A stretch of DNA of 64,000 nt from Candidatus Thorarchaeota archaeon (GCA_016933575.1 JAFGAR010000146.1:50130-114129); one strand, 5' to 3'; numbered from the stretch's first letter, positions 37,154 through 46,258 are shown. Program-made: numbers and translations. The notes: a model not told the origin generated them from the letters alone.

Positions 37154-38324
37154 GAAACTCTAATTCCTTTTCCTTTTTCTCTATCTTTTTCTGAATACTC
37201 TTTATCCTTGCATCAAGCTTCTCGATCTGCTCAGTATAGGTCTCTTTTGGCATTGTTCCAGAGGAATGCCTCTGTTCAACGTGGTCTTTGAGTTGTTCAA
37301 CAGATTTGATCTCTTTCTTCAGTGACTTGACATCCGCCTCAATATCTGCGGTCTTGTTCTCATCTGCAGTCTTGAACTGCTTCGCAGGAATCATGACACC
37401 AAGCTGTTCCTGTGTTTTTTCAGCAAAGTCTTGAAACTGATCACGTAGAAGTTCAATATTGCCTTCTACATTCTCCACCTTCGTGCTTATTTTTGAGATA
37501 TCTTTCTGAAGGTCAAAGACTGCATTAACAAGCCTTCTAAGTGTCTGTTCAAACTCTGCTGATAGAGCTGCTTCCGCATGAGTCTGTGCGGCTTTCTCAG
37601 CTGCTTCTTCTTTGGCTTGTTCCTTCACTACGGAGCTTGGTTTGGTCAATTGAAACTCACCACTCAGCCATTGAAATGCATTCTGGGCGAAAGTCTTGTT
37701 GCCTTTGTGTTTTAGTCCGCCCCCTCTTCTGAAAATCTCATAACTACCTACACACATCACACGACCTTTCCCAGACTCTGCAATGGCAACAATCGGAGCT
37801 TTTGCTGGTTCTGCCATCTCAGATGTTCGTGCAAGTGTCTGTGCTTTTCCAGTGACGACAAGGCTACATGATGAAGGAATGAGAAGGTCGTTTACATCCT
37901 CTGTGATGGGATGCGCTACTAGATCCGAAATAATAGGCATCGTTGGTAGACCTGCATTATTTCTCTCATCCTTTACAGCTGTATTATCGAATGTGATTCC
38001 AAATTCCTCTGACAGCTGGGATAGGTTATTCATAAGACCTCGATCTCCTCCTGAGAGTGATAATAGGAGGAGACTACCTCCATTATTCACGTATTTCTTA
38101 AGGACATCTATCTCTGGAGGTCGAATCTTTGAACTATTAGGACAGGCTAACACAAGTACATCTGTATCCTTGAGGTTCTTGGCAAGGATCATGAATTCGG
38201 TATATGGTTCAACATCATAGTCATTATCACGCAAGATCTTTCCAAGCTCTGAATATGTGCTATCCAGCCTTCCTCGTTCATTTTGTGTTTGATCGAAGTG
38301 TATTTTCTTTCTTCGTCCGCTCAA
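37137..38324 (-). CDS. IFT52/GIFT-like domain protein with long coiled coil
   Basis: A 395-residue cytosolic protein. Residues 5-225 resemble the N-terminal GIFT domain of eukaryotic IFT52 and related prokaryotic proteins (GldG/DUF4350-like, glutamine-amidotransferase fold): IHFDQTQNERG, LKDTDVLVLACPNSSKIRPPE, VLKKYVNNGGSLLLLSLSGG, then LSEEFGITFDNTAVKDE. Residues 235-395 are coiled coil, mostly heptads rich in Lys and Glu. Translation starts at TTG 38324, with AGGTG 8 bases upstream. Related GIFT domains bind carbohydrates or partner proteins; here the function is unknown. It is convergent with the GT-C paralogue, so a link to glycans is only a positional hint. Confidence 0.8.
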   Translation of the reverse strand: MSGRRKKIHFDQTQNERGRLDSTYSELGKILRDNDYDVEPYTEFMILAKNLKDTDVLVLACPNSSKIRPPEIDVLKKYVNNGGSLLLLSLSGGDRGLMNNLSQLSEEFGITFDNTAVKDERNNAGLPTMPIISDLVAHPITEDVNDLLIPSSCSLVVTGKAQTLARTSEMAEPAKAPIVAIAESGKGRVMCVGSYEIFRRGGGLKHKGNKTFAQNAFQWLSGEFQLTKPSSVVKEQAKEEAAEKAAQTHAEAALSAEFEQTLRRLVNAVFDLQKDISKISTKVENVEGNIELLRDQFQDFAEKTQEQLGVMIPAKQFKTADENKTADIEADVKSLKKEIKSVEQLKDHVEQRHSSGTMPKETYTEQIEKLDARIKSIQKKIEKKEKELEFLKSED

Positions 38325-38444
38325 AGGAATGCACCTACAGTAACCAGGTATTATCTCATCATGAAAGATGCGCTAATGAGACTTGTGTAGATATCACTCC
38401 CTACCTTCGAATGCTTTATCATGCACAAATACCAGTATTTCTCC

Positions 38445-38873
38445 ATGAATGATGAGAATTGTATCTTCTGTAAAATAGTAAAAGGTGAGATACCTTCCTC
38501 AGTCATCTTCAAAGATGATATCTGCATGGCCTTTATGGATGTCTATCCAATTACACCTGGGCACTGTCTGTTGATACCCAAACGCCATTTTGTGAATCTA
38601 TTCGATGTTGACCCCGAAGTATTGGCTCACATGGCAAAACGGCTTATTGATCTCACAAGAGGTGTGTCTGAGGCAACGGGAGCTGATGGAGTCCTTACAG
38701 TCAATGCAAACGGCGAAGGTGCTGGTCAAGAAGTTCCTCATCTGCATTTCCATGCAATTCCTCGAAATAAGGGTGATCCCTTTGGTTTCAAGTTTCCCCC
38801 GGGTTATCGAGAGTCCATGGCTACACGTGATGAATTGGATAAGATAGCTAAGAGGATCCATGAATCGATCTAA
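38445..38873 (+). CDS. HIT-family hydrolase (HINT-like)
   Basis: HIT proteins hydrolyse nucleotide conjugates such as adenosine phosphoramidates. The 142-residue protein has the N-terminal CIFCKIVKGEIP with a zinc-binding Cys pair, the segment GHCLLIPKRHF, and the active-site histidine triad PHLHFHAIPR. I chose ATG 38445: a TATA-like GCTTTATC near 38411-38418 would place the transcription start at about this codon, so the mRNA may be leaderless; ATG 38421 lies too close to the TATA box. It overlaps the end of the convergent PPC gene by 4 bases. Confidence 0.93.
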   Translation: MNDENCIFCKIVKGEIPSSVIFKDDICMAFMDVYPITPGHCLLIPKRHFVNLFDVDPEVLAHMAKRLIDLTRGVSEATGADGVLTVNANGEGAGQEVPHLHFHAIPRNKGDPFGFKFPPGYRESMATRDELDKIAKRIHESI

Positions 38874-39301
38874 ACATTCAACAGATTCAGTCCAGTCAGC
38901 TCATCGCGTTCTCGCTCTATTACCGGGAATTCAGTGATAATTGCCTCGATTGTGACCGAAACCTCACATCCTTCTAAAAGGTGTCCACCATAACATTTTC
39001 CTTTCTCATCTGATGCTACGACATGTGCATGAACTACATACCCATCCTTGTGTTTCGAAATGTTGCCCATGCATGAAACGATCTCAAGATCCTCTAGCAT
39101 AGTATAGTCCTTGTAGGTCTTTGATTCTCTATCGAAGTAACCAAGATGAACCCGTGATACTGCTCCTATCAATCTCAATTCGCCTGATAGTATTTCATTA
39201 TCTCGGGATATTGTTTCGATGGAGCGAAGTATGTCTTCTCCGGGCTCGAGACGAGCGATTACGACTCTCCCAGTTGTTTTAGTTACAAGAGTACGAACCA
39301 T
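38870..39301 (-). CDS. PPC/DUF296-domain protein
   Basis: A 143-residue single-domain protein of the PPC (plants and prokaryotes conserved, DUF296) family, which in plants is fused to AT-hooks and in prokaryotes stands alone as a trimer. Typical parts are GRVVIARLEPGEDIL, the strand LRLIGAVSRVHLGYFD, and the metal-binding segment VVHAHVVASDEKGKCYGGHL. DNA binding is proposed for the family but not proven for single-domain forms. It is convergent with the HIT gene. Confidence 0.9.
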   Translation of the reverse strand: MVRTLVTKTTGRVVIARLEPGEDILRSIETISRDNEILSGELRLIGAVSRVHLGYFDRESKTYKDYTMLEDLEIVSCMGNISKHKDGYVVHAHVVASDEKGKCYGGHLLEGCEVSVTIEAIITEFPVIERERDELTGLNLLNV

Positions 39302-39395
39302 AACAATGAAGACATCACGGTAACTAATGAATGACTCGGAGCTATTTGTGTAATGGGAAGTGCTTATCTATGGTATTCAATCATTAAAAGTGTGG

Positions 39396-42230
39396 ATGGC
39401 CTTGGTGAAGGACGAAAACCCCCTTGATGAAAATCAGTCTTCATTGGAGGATTATCTCAGATTTGAAGAAGAAGGTCCCTCTTCCTCAGAATCTACTACA
39501 CAAGTAGATGAAGAGATATCTAAACCGATACCGGAGGTAGAAGACACTCCGAATCCTACTTCTTCTAATGCATTAGTTGAAGAGGGCTCTGAAAATGAGG
39601 ATGAAGAGATTCTTGATGATAATGAGGAAGAGGTCATAAGTGACATTTCTATTGGAGCCCAAGATACTCCTCAAAATCTCCCACCATCTTTTCTGCTCTC
39701 CATAGACTATTCCGGGCCTCTGAACAAGGCAATTGCTCGTCTCTATGAACCAAAATCAAAGAGAATCTATTTCTGGGAGGATAATACTGGCCACAAACCC
39801 TACCTGTATACCGATTGGCCTGCTCAAATGGTCGAATCCAAGACGCGGAGAAATCCCGGATTTATTAAGACCGAAACTGTGGATCTTCACGATCTTCTGC
39901 ATGACAAACCTGTAACGATGACCAAGCTCATTGGAGATAATCCCCTCGCTATTGGTGGTGGGAATGACTCCATGAGAAATGTCCTCAAAGACAATAGTGG
40001 AGTTAGTCATGCATGGGAAGCAAATATTCGGTACCATCTCTGTTACACTTATGATACAGAATTAGTCCCAGGACTGATGTATAAGATCGAGAATGGTGAC
40101 CTCATTCCTTGTCCTCCCGATGTTGATAGAAAGACCCTCGAAGAATTCAAGGATACTATCGCCAAAGAGAAGGGACTCGAATCAATCATATCCACCTACT
40201 CACCTATGTTCTTCACAACAGTACCTGACATTAAAAGACTCGCAGTGGATATTGAAGTCTATACGCCTGTGGTAAACAGAATTCCAGATACCCGTGCTGC
40301 TCAACAACCTGTCACTGCAATAGGTCTCTCAGACAATGAGGGCTACAACAAGTGCTTCGTATTACGTCGGAAAGGTATGGACTCCGGTGAGAAGGGAAAG
40401 GACTTCCCGAAGGAACTTGAAATCGTCTATTATGATGATGAATCTGAGATGTTAGTCGAGGCTTTCAAGATTATTGACAGTTATCCAATTGTTCTGACAT
40501 TTGTTGGCGATTCATTTGACCTCAAATATCTGTACAACCGTGCTAAGGCACTACGGATAGACTTGGACCGTTATTGCCCAATTGTAATCCGTGGCAATCA
40601 AGACCCAAGAAGAGAACAAGCCAATCTGAAACGCGGAATCCATGTTGACATGTACAAATTCTTTGGCAATCCCTCCATCAAGATCTACGCATTATCTGGT
40701 GCATATCAACGCGAGAATCTCGATACAATTGCAGCGGGTATTCTTGGTGTTGGAAAACTTGCCCTCAGCGACAATATCTCCAATCTGTCTTACTATGAAC
40801 TTGCCCATTATTGCTGGTTAGATGCTAATCTTGTTCTCCGTTTTACCGAATATGAACACAATCTTCTCCTACGTCTTATGGTGCTTCTCATGCGTATCTC
40901 GCGTATGTCGTTGGGTGAAGTAACACGATTCTACATTTCCTCTTGGATTCAGTCGCTCTTTCGTCAGGAGCATAGGTCAAAGAAGTATCTTCTCCCCCGT
41001 CGTGTTGATATTGACACAATGAAACAGCCAGATGCCCAGACTGAGGCAATGATTGGCGGCAAGGCATTCAAAGGAGCAATCGTCATTGAACCAGTTGCTG
41101 GAGTACACTTTGATGCAACAGTTCTGGACTTTGCCAGTCTATATCCAACTATTATGAAAGCCCACAACATCAGCTATGAAACAATCGACTGCCCCCATGA
41201 GGAATGCAGAACAGCTGGCGATAACAGAGTTCCTGAGACCGATCATTGGATATGTAAGAAGAATCGCGGAATGATTAGTCAAACGATTGGATTCTTCAGA
41301 GATACTCGAGTTAATTGGTTCAAACCGAAGAGTAAAGACAAGAAACTGGATGAGGCTACTCGTAACTGGTATTCTGTAGTAGAGAAGGCTCTCAAGGTGT
41401 TCGTCAATGCATCCTATGGGGTAACCGGAGCGCAGCACTTTGAGCTTTTCTGTATGCCTGCAGCAGAGAGTGTGACTGCCTTCGGCCGTGATGCAATTAT
41501 TCGTACAAAAGCAAAGTCCGAAGCCATGGGAATTAGAGTTCTCTATGGCGATACAGACTCAGTCTTCCTAGATAATCCAACCCCTGAACAACAGAAGGAA
41601 CTTGTAAAATGGTCCCGAGAGGTATTAGGAATTGACCTTGAAGTTGAGAAGACATACAAGTATGTAGCGCTCTCTGACCGGAAAAAGAACTACATTGGAG
41701 TGTACAAAGACGGTCGCGTTGAGGTCAAGGGTCTCAGTGGCAAGAAACGCAACACACCAGATTTTGCACAAGAAGCATTTCGAAAGATGCTGGAAGTACT
41801 TAGTCGTGTTGATGATGCAGAAGGTTTTGAAGCTGCTAAGGATGAAATCCGTGAGATTGTCAATTGTGTGATTGATAGGCTCGAAGGAAAAACGGAGGAG
41901 TACTCTCCCTCAGAACTTGCATACCGAATTCAGCTAACTAAACGACTATCTGACTATCCCACTGATACTCCTCATGTACGTGCTGCTAAGATGTTAGTTG
42001 AGAAGACAAATGACCCAAACAAAGTTCAACCTGGAACAATTATTGAATTCATTCGTGTAAAAGGTCAAGGCGGAGTCATTCCAGTAGAGATCGCAAAAGA
42101 TGTGTCCTACTATATCGATAAGGACACCTACATTGATATTCTCAAGAGTGTTTTCGAACAAGTTCTTGATTCTGTAGGTCTCGATTTTAATGAATTTCTT
42201 GGTTTTACCACACTGGATAAGTTCTTCTAG
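39396..42230 (+). CDS. polB: Family B DNA polymerase
   Basis: A replicative or repair polymerase of about 944 residues. The 3'-5' exonuclease has Exo I AVDIEVYTP (about 40243-40270). The polymerase domain has motif A LDFASLYPTIM (near 41125), motif B KVFVNASYG (near 41395) and motif C YGDTDS (near 41544), followed by KKNYIGVYKDG. Between motifs A and B is an insert with Cys (CPHEEC, then a later Cys) that could bind zinc. The N-terminal 70 residues are an acidic, probably disordered extension. The start is uncertain: ATG 39396 lies about 30 bases after a TATA-like GCTTATCTA at 39362-39370, which suggests a leaderless mRNA; an in-frame GTG at 39360 overlaps that box. Confidence 0.95.
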   Translation: MALVKDENPLDENQSSLEDYLRFEEEGPSSSESTTQVDEEISKPIPEVEDTPNPTSSNALVEEGSENEDEEILDDNEEEVISDISIGAQDTPQNLPPSFLLSIDYSGPLNKAIARLYEPKSKRIYFWEDNTGHKPYLYTDWPAQMVESKTRRNPGFIKTETVDLHDLLHDKPVTMTKLIGDNPLAIGGGNDSMRNVLKDNSGVSHAWEANIRYHLCYTYDTELVPGLMYKIENGDLIPCPPDVDRKTLEEFKDTIAKEKGLESIISTYSPMFFTTVPDIKRLAVDIEVYTPVVNRIPDTRAAQQPVTAIGLSDNEGYNKCFVLRRKGMDSGEKGKDFPKELEIVYYDDESEMLVEAFKIIDSYPIVLTFVGDSFDLKYLYNRAKALRIDLDRYCPIVIRGNQDPRREQANLKRGIHVDMYKFFGNPSIKIYALSGAYQRENLDTIAAGILGVGKLALSDNISNLSYYELAHYCWLDANLVLRFTEYEHNLLLRLMVLLMRISRMSLGEVTRFYISSWIQSLFRQEHRSKKYLLPRRVDIDTMKQPDAQTEAMIGGKAFKGAIVIEPVAGVHFDATVLDFASLYPTIMKAHNISYETIDCPHEECRTAGDNRVPETDHWICKKNRGMISQTIGFFRDTRVNWFKPKSKDKKLDEATRNWYSVVEKALKVFVNASYGVTGAQHFELFCMPAAESVTAFGRDAIIRTKAKSEAMGIRVLYGDTDSVFLDNPTPEQQKELVKWSREVLGIDLEVEKTYKYVALSDRKKNYIGVYKDGRVEVKGLSGKKRNTPDFAQEAFRKMLEVLSRVDDAEGFEAAKDEIREIVNCVIDRLEGKTEEYSPSELAYRIQLTKRLSDYPTDTPHVRAAKMLVEKTNDPNKVQPGTIIEFIRVKGQGGVIPVEIAKDVSYYIDKDTYIDILKSVFEQVLDSVGLDFNEFLGFTTLDKFF

Positions 42231-42254
42231 ACAAATAATTGTTAAAGGGTTCGA

Positions 42255-42269
42255 ATAAGAAATTCTTAT
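42255..42269. promoter_or_regulatory. 15-base palindrome overlapping a TATA-like box
   Basis: ATAAGAA-A-TTCTTAT is a perfect 7-1-7 palindrome, and its right arm runs into TTCTTATAG, a plausible TATA element. The gene at 42339 begins about 70 bases downstream. Binding of a dimeric repressor here would block TBP. AT-rich palindromes also occur by chance, so support is modest. Confidence 0.3.
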
Positions 42270-42338
42270 AGCCGTGACGAGCTACACCCAAGGGGACCAA
42301 GAGCCTGACCTCATGCACTATAGACGGGGTAAAAGATA

Positions 42339-43373
42339 ATGAAATTGAACTACCGCGAATTTTTCATGCAAAAGATGTTAATTATGTTCAAACCCGAAGA
42401 CATCGACATGTCTGCGAAGGACTTCATCTCAACCTATGCATCGTATATGGAGGATGTTGGCATCGTTGGAAAAGGTCCTGATGGTTATGCATTCTACCCC
42501 AGCAAAACGGCTCCAGTGAGAAAAGAACATACTGCCTTTTTCGAGGAATGGGTTCGTCTCACTGATGCTCTGGAGATTCATGGTGTGGTTGGACTTGATA
42601 TGTATACAGATGGTTGGTTCGCACGAGATCCCAAATATCAGACCATGAACGACAAGGGCGTCAAGATGGAACATCAAATCTGCCCCAATCGCAGCGAGTT
42701 CTGGCAATATGGTGCTGAGATTGTAAAGGAGATCGGGTCTTACCCAATTGATGAAATCCTTCTCTTCGGTTCCGGATTTATTCGCGATCAGTTCTGTTTC
42801 TGTGAACGATGCAGAAAGGAGTTTGCGCCTCTTGTTGATCAAGAACCAAACAGATTGACCTACCAATACATAACTGAAAATCCTGAATACCATGAGAAGT
42901 GGCATCAATTTCGGAGCGATAAGGTCCACGAGGGATTGACCTATCTTCAAGAAGCAGCTGTGGAGTCTGATGATGCAACTGGGCGAGAGCAGCCATTGAA
43001 GATTTCGGTTGAGGTCCTGATGGATCCTGAAACTGGTCTCTCTGAAGGTGCAAAGAACGAGTACGGATATGATTATGTCCGAATTGGAGAAATCACCAAG
43101 AATGTGCTAATCAATCTCTTCCCATGGTCTCCAGTACTACCATCAAAAGGTTCGTCAGAATACAGTGAGCTCGTAGAATCTCTCTATTTTGTCAACGAGT
43201 TTACAAGACGCGGTGGAAGAGCCTCATTATTCAGATGGGGTGTGACTACAATTGAGCAGCTCCAAGAACTCAAGGCACTTGGTAAAGAAGTCGGCATAGA
43301 TCGTGTGGTTTCAACTTTCCATTATCCATCAGACTACTCACGCCGTCGAGAGAGTGCAATTGGTAACTACTAA
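42339..43373 (+). CDS. TIM-barrel, glycoside-hydrolase-like protein of unknown substrate
   Basis: A 344-residue protein without a signal peptide. The alternating strand-helix pattern and segments such as IHGVVGLDMYTDGWFA, YPIDEILLFGSGFIRD, and the Cys cluster FCFCERCRKEF resemble TIM-barrel glycosidase-like families, in which a C-x-C-x2-C patch after the fourth strand binds zinc. Other conserved-looking parts are LKISVEVLMDPETGLS and VVSTFHYPSDYS. I cannot name a family firmly, and catalytic acids are not certain. A 15-base palindrome at 42255 lies at its promoter. It is convergent with the Cys-rich protein gene. Confidence 0.65.
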   Translation: MKLNYREFFMQKMLIMFKPEDIDMSAKDFISTYASYMEDVGIVGKGPDGYAFYPSKTAPVRKEHTAFFEEWVRLTDALEIHGVVGLDMYTDGWFARDPKYQTMNDKGVKMEHQICPNRSEFWQYGAEIVKEIGSYPIDEILLFGSGFIRDQFCFCERCRKEFAPLVDQEPNRLTYQYITENPEYHEKWHQFRSDKVHEGLTYLQEAAVESDDATGREQPLKISVEVLMDPETGLSEGAKNEYGYDYVRIGEITKNVLINLFPWSPVLPSKGSSEYSELVESLYFVNEFTRRGGRASLFRWGVTTIEQLQELKALGKEVGIDRVVSTFHYPSDYSRRRESAIGNY

Positions 43374-43382
43374 GTGCAGTAA

Positions 43383-44246
43383 TTACTGTCGTGCTCCGCA
43401 ATAGGGGCATACTCTATTGCTCTTCCTGATATTTCGACCACATGAAAAACAGAACATCTGTTCCTGATTATCCTCTCTTGCATCATCAAGGAAGGGGCTT
43501 AGCTCTCCTTGGGCGAATAGAGCTCCAATTCCATCGACAGACTCATCCCGTTGAATGTTACAAACACTACAACTAAGGTCGTCCTTTGTTGGAACTGCAC
43601 CTTGTAAATCTGCATAGATATCCCTGCTCTCTCGATCTTCTCTCTCCTGGTTCTGAGGTGGATATCTATCATCACGACTCTGAGGCCAATTAGTGAGTCT
43701 CCCATCAAATGGTTCCTCTCTTTTATCCATACTTCTACCTAACGATTCAAAGTCACGCCGGTAATCATCGGAACCATACCCATAATCTACAGCTGGTCTA
43801 TTGGCTATTCGTTCACGTGAAGTCTGAGTGTCCCACTGGGAGTCCTCTGTACCAATCCCACGAGCAGTTTCAACAAATCTGAAATGGGCATCTCTCTTCA
43901 GACTCTCGTATTCCTCTGGTGTAAGACCCAGAACCTCAAGAGCACGGTCTCTCTCGGCACACCTTTTTGATAGTGGGCAGCAATAGGATAAGCTTCCGTG
44001 GCAGAGGGAAGCCATCGCTCGATCTTGACGTGACTTGAAGATAGGTGTAATTCGTTTACTACCCAATACAATCGAGTCTCCCACAGATCGGAGTTCAGCA
44101 TACCCACTCTGAGCAAGAGCTTCGATTAGTTCTCTTGCAGGATATGCTCTACCTTCAATTACGATATGTCCTTCTGTCTTATCGAGTCTAACAGGTCTCT
44201 CCGTAGCCTTATCCCCTTCGTAGGAAGAATATCTCGTCTTTGCCAC
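43383..44246 (-). CDS. Cys-rich protein with C-terminal zinc ribbon
   Basis: A 287-residue protein. Residues 20-75 form a small domain (EGHIVIEGRAYPARELIEAL, then SVGDSIVLGSKRITPIF). Next comes a tight Cys cluster LCHGSLSYCCPLSKRCAERD near residue 82-101, which could hold zinc or an iron-sulfur centre, and a helix. Residues 130-215 are polar and likely disordered. The C-terminus has CSVCN and a zinc ribbon (CFSCGRN, then CPYCGARQ). The start appears to be GTG 44246, but a clear ribosome-binding site is lacking. I do not recognise the family. Confidence 0.65.
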   Translation of the reverse strand: MAKTRYSSYEGDKATERPVRLDKTEGHIVIEGRAYPARELIEALAQSGYAELRSVGDSIVLGSKRITPIFKSRQDRAMASLCHGSLSYCCPLSKRCAERDRALEVLGLTPEEYESLKRDAHFRFVETARGIGTEDSQWDTQTSRERIANRPAVDYGYGSDDYRRDFESLGRSMDKREEPFDGRLTNWPQSRDDRYPPQNQEREDRESRDIYADLQGAVPTKDDLSCSVCNIQRDESVDGIGALFAQGELSPFLDDAREDNQEQMFCFSCGRNIRKSNRVCPYCGARQ

Positions 44247-44399
44247 CTCTGTGTAGAATTGCTGTCATATGTGCATGACCTCCAAACAATACAATGGTAT
44301 GTATTACCTCGGGAAGTATGGATTCGGGATACTTTAATACTCATTAGCATTCTACTCAAGACAGAATTGGGACAGTGGTTCCAAGGAGGACAAATAACA

Positions 44400-44771
44400 A
44401 TGGGTTGTAAAGCTGAAGGCGCTGCTCAAGGTTACACTATCCTTGGTGGTATCGTACTCATACTCTCTGCACTGCAAAGAATTATCAACAACATGAATTC
44501 ACCTGGACCTGGCACTGTTGAAGGTATCATGCAAATTGTCCTAGGTATTGTTCTACTGGTCGTAGTCTTATTGGCATTTGATGCATGTGGTTTTGTCTAT
44601 TGGAAACTGCGACGTTCTGGTGCTCTACTTGCGTTATTTGGATTCATAGCTATCTTGATAGTTTCATGGCCTGGTATCACATTAGACATTCTTGGATGGT
44701 TACAGAGTCTTGATACACTGGCAGGATTCATGATACTAATCGCTGGTTTACTGCTTCTAGTAAGCAAATAG
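44400..44771 (+). CDS. Small four-helix membrane protein
   Basis: A 123-residue hydrophobic protein with four predicted membrane segments. ATG 44400 is supported by AAGGAGG at 44383-44389; the open frame upstream lacks features and overlaps the divergent gene. Its general layout (repeated glycine-rich helices, short loops) resembles the protein at 46259 on the other side of the aminotransferase gene, though I see no strong sequence match. Function unknown. Confidence 0.72.
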   Translation: MGCKAEGAAQGYTILGGIVLILSALQRIINNMNSPGPGTVEGIMQIVLGIVLLVVVLLAFDACGFVYWKLRRSGALLALFGFIAILIVSWPGITLDILGWLQSLDTLAGFMILIAGLLLLVSK

Positions 44772-44809
44772 ATTGTTCCAAAATCAACGCTCACATAGGA
44801 AATTAAATA

Positions 44810-44829
44810 ATGGAGCAAGTATGCTCCAT
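44810..44829. promoter_or_regulatory. Perfect 8-4-8 palindrome just after a TATA-like box
   Basis: ATGGAGCA (44810-44817) and TGCTCCAT (44822-44829) are exact reverse complements around a 4-base spacer. Directly upstream is AAATTAAATAA (44800-44810), a likely TATA element. The palindrome falls between the TATA box and the expected transcription start, a classic position for repressor binding. It also contains an ATG in frame with the aminotransferase, which I judge not to be the start. Confidence 0.5.
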
Positions 44830-44857
44830 GACCTGTCAATCACTGGACCGTATCAAT

Positions 44858-46204
44858 ATGGATGAAAAACATATCAAGATCCTTAAGGATCTCGGATTTG
44901 ATATCAGTCAAAAAGATCTGACTAATGATTATTGGAAGAAGCGTGCAGCTGAGGCTTTAGCGCTTACTACTCAAGATAGAGACGTGTATGGTTGTCTTGA
45001 TCACACTGTTGGAGAAGGCGTCCGTATCTTTGATATAGAAGGTACGGAATACCTTGATGTCACTGGTGGTGTGGCTGTTCGAGCTCTGGGACTACGATAC
45101 AAGCCGTATCATGATTTTGAAGCAAGTATCAATGATGTAGTCCACGAACTTCCTGGAATGGACTTTGATGCCATTCCTCAGACTCTTCTTGCTGAACGTG
45201 TTGCTGGAATTACCCCGGGAAATCACAAGAAACGAGTTATATTCACAACATCAGGTGGTCGTGCAGTCGAGGGATGCATGAAGTCTGCAATGGATCTTAC
45301 TGGTCGACGACGATTTGTCGCATTTCGACCAGCTTTCCATGGTAGAACTGGCTATGCATTGGCTCTCACATCATCCAACTCAAAGCACAAGTCTGGCTTT
45401 CCACAAGGTGTGGACGTCATTCGTGTCTTCTATCCCTATTGCTATAGATGCCCCTATGGCACGACTGAGGAAGATTGTAGCTTGGAGTGTGTTGAGGCAC
45501 TAAGATATGCCCTTGAGGTTGAGGGGAATGATATCGCTGCAACTGTCATGGAACCACTCTGTGGTGAGGGTGGTCTCATCGTACCTCCCGCAAAAGCAGT
45601 GAAGGGTATCTATGACCTCACGAAGGAAATCGGTGCTTACTTTATGTCTGATGAGGTACAGGCTGGCATGGGTAGGACTGGTAAGTGGTGTGCAATTGAG
45701 AACCATGGTGTTGTTCCAGATTATATCTCAATGGGCAAAGCGATTGGTGGTGGCTATCCAATGGGTGCCTCAATTGGTCCTGCTCCTATGTTCACAGGTG
45801 GTGCTCGCCATTCAGAGACTTTCTCTGCTGAGCCAAAGATGTCTCTGCTCTCCCTTTGGATATTCAAACATCTAGAGGATGGTGAATATCTGAAGAAGAA
45901 TGTGGAGAATGGTGAGTATCTCAAGAAGCGTTTCAACGAATTGAAGGACAAGTATGAGGTCATTGGAGATGTTCGTGGGTTAGGTCTCATGATCGGTATG
46001 GAGATTGTCAAAGACAAGAAGACTAAGGAAAAGGCAAGAAAGCTCAGGGATAGTATTGTGAAGAATGCTGTGCAGAAACAGAAGCTCTGGGTCTTAGGAG
46101 CCGGTCAGAATGTCATCAGATTTACTCCCAGCTATATCATTACAAGAGAGAACATCGATGATGTGACCGATCGTCTTGACAAGGCTATAAGAGAAGAAAT
46201 GTGA
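44858..46204 (+). CDS. Class III PLP-dependent aminotransferase
   Basis: A 448-residue aminotransferase of the GABA/ornithine aminotransferase group, which also includes archaeal amino-acid racemases. Seen are DIEGTEYLDVTGGVAVRALG, the cofactor-binding TTSGGRAVEGCMK, the segment AYFMSDEVQAGMGRTG with the Asp that contacts the PLP ring, and SMGKAIGGGYPMG with the Schiff-base Lys. A Cys cluster CYRCPYGTTEEDCSLEC in the middle is noteworthy, though similar Cys patches occur in related archaeal enzymes. I prefer ATG 44858: the TATA-like box at 44800-44810 should start transcription near 44830, which excludes ATG 44810 and 44828. Substrate unknown. Confidence 0.9.
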   Translation: MDEKHIKILKDLGFDISQKDLTNDYWKKRAAEALALTTQDRDVYGCLDHTVGEGVRIFDIEGTEYLDVTGGVAVRALGLRYKPYHDFEASINDVVHELPGMDFDAIPQTLLAERVAGITPGNHKKRVIFTTSGGRAVEGCMKSAMDLTGRRRFVAFRPAFHGRTGYALALTSSNSKHKSGFPQGVDVIRVFYPYCYRCPYGTTEEDCSLECVEALRYALEVEGNDIAATVMEPLCGEGGLIVPPAKAVKGIYDLTKEIGAYFMSDEVQAGMGRTGKWCAIENHGVVPDYISMGKAIGGGYPMGASIGPAPMFTGGARHSETFSAEPKMSLLSLWIFKHLEDGEYLKKNVENGEYLKKRFNELKDKYEVIGDVRGLGLMIGMEIVKDKKTKEKARKLRDSIVKNAVQKQKLWVLGAGQNVIRFTPSYIITRENIDDVTDRLDKAIREEM

Positions 46205-46223
46205 TTTTTAAAAAAAGAGAAGA

Positions 46224-46250
46224 TGCTCAACACTTTGCAAGTGCTGAGCA
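46224..46250. terminator. Hairpin between convergent genes
   Basis: TGCTCA pairs with TGAGCA and, after one mismatch, CACTT pairs with AAGTG around a 3-base loop. It lies between the stop of the aminotransferase gene and that of a membrane-protein gene on the other strand, with a TTTTTAAAAAAAG run on its left. It could serve as a terminator in either direction. Confidence 0.4.
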
Positions 46251-46258
46251 CTTATTCT

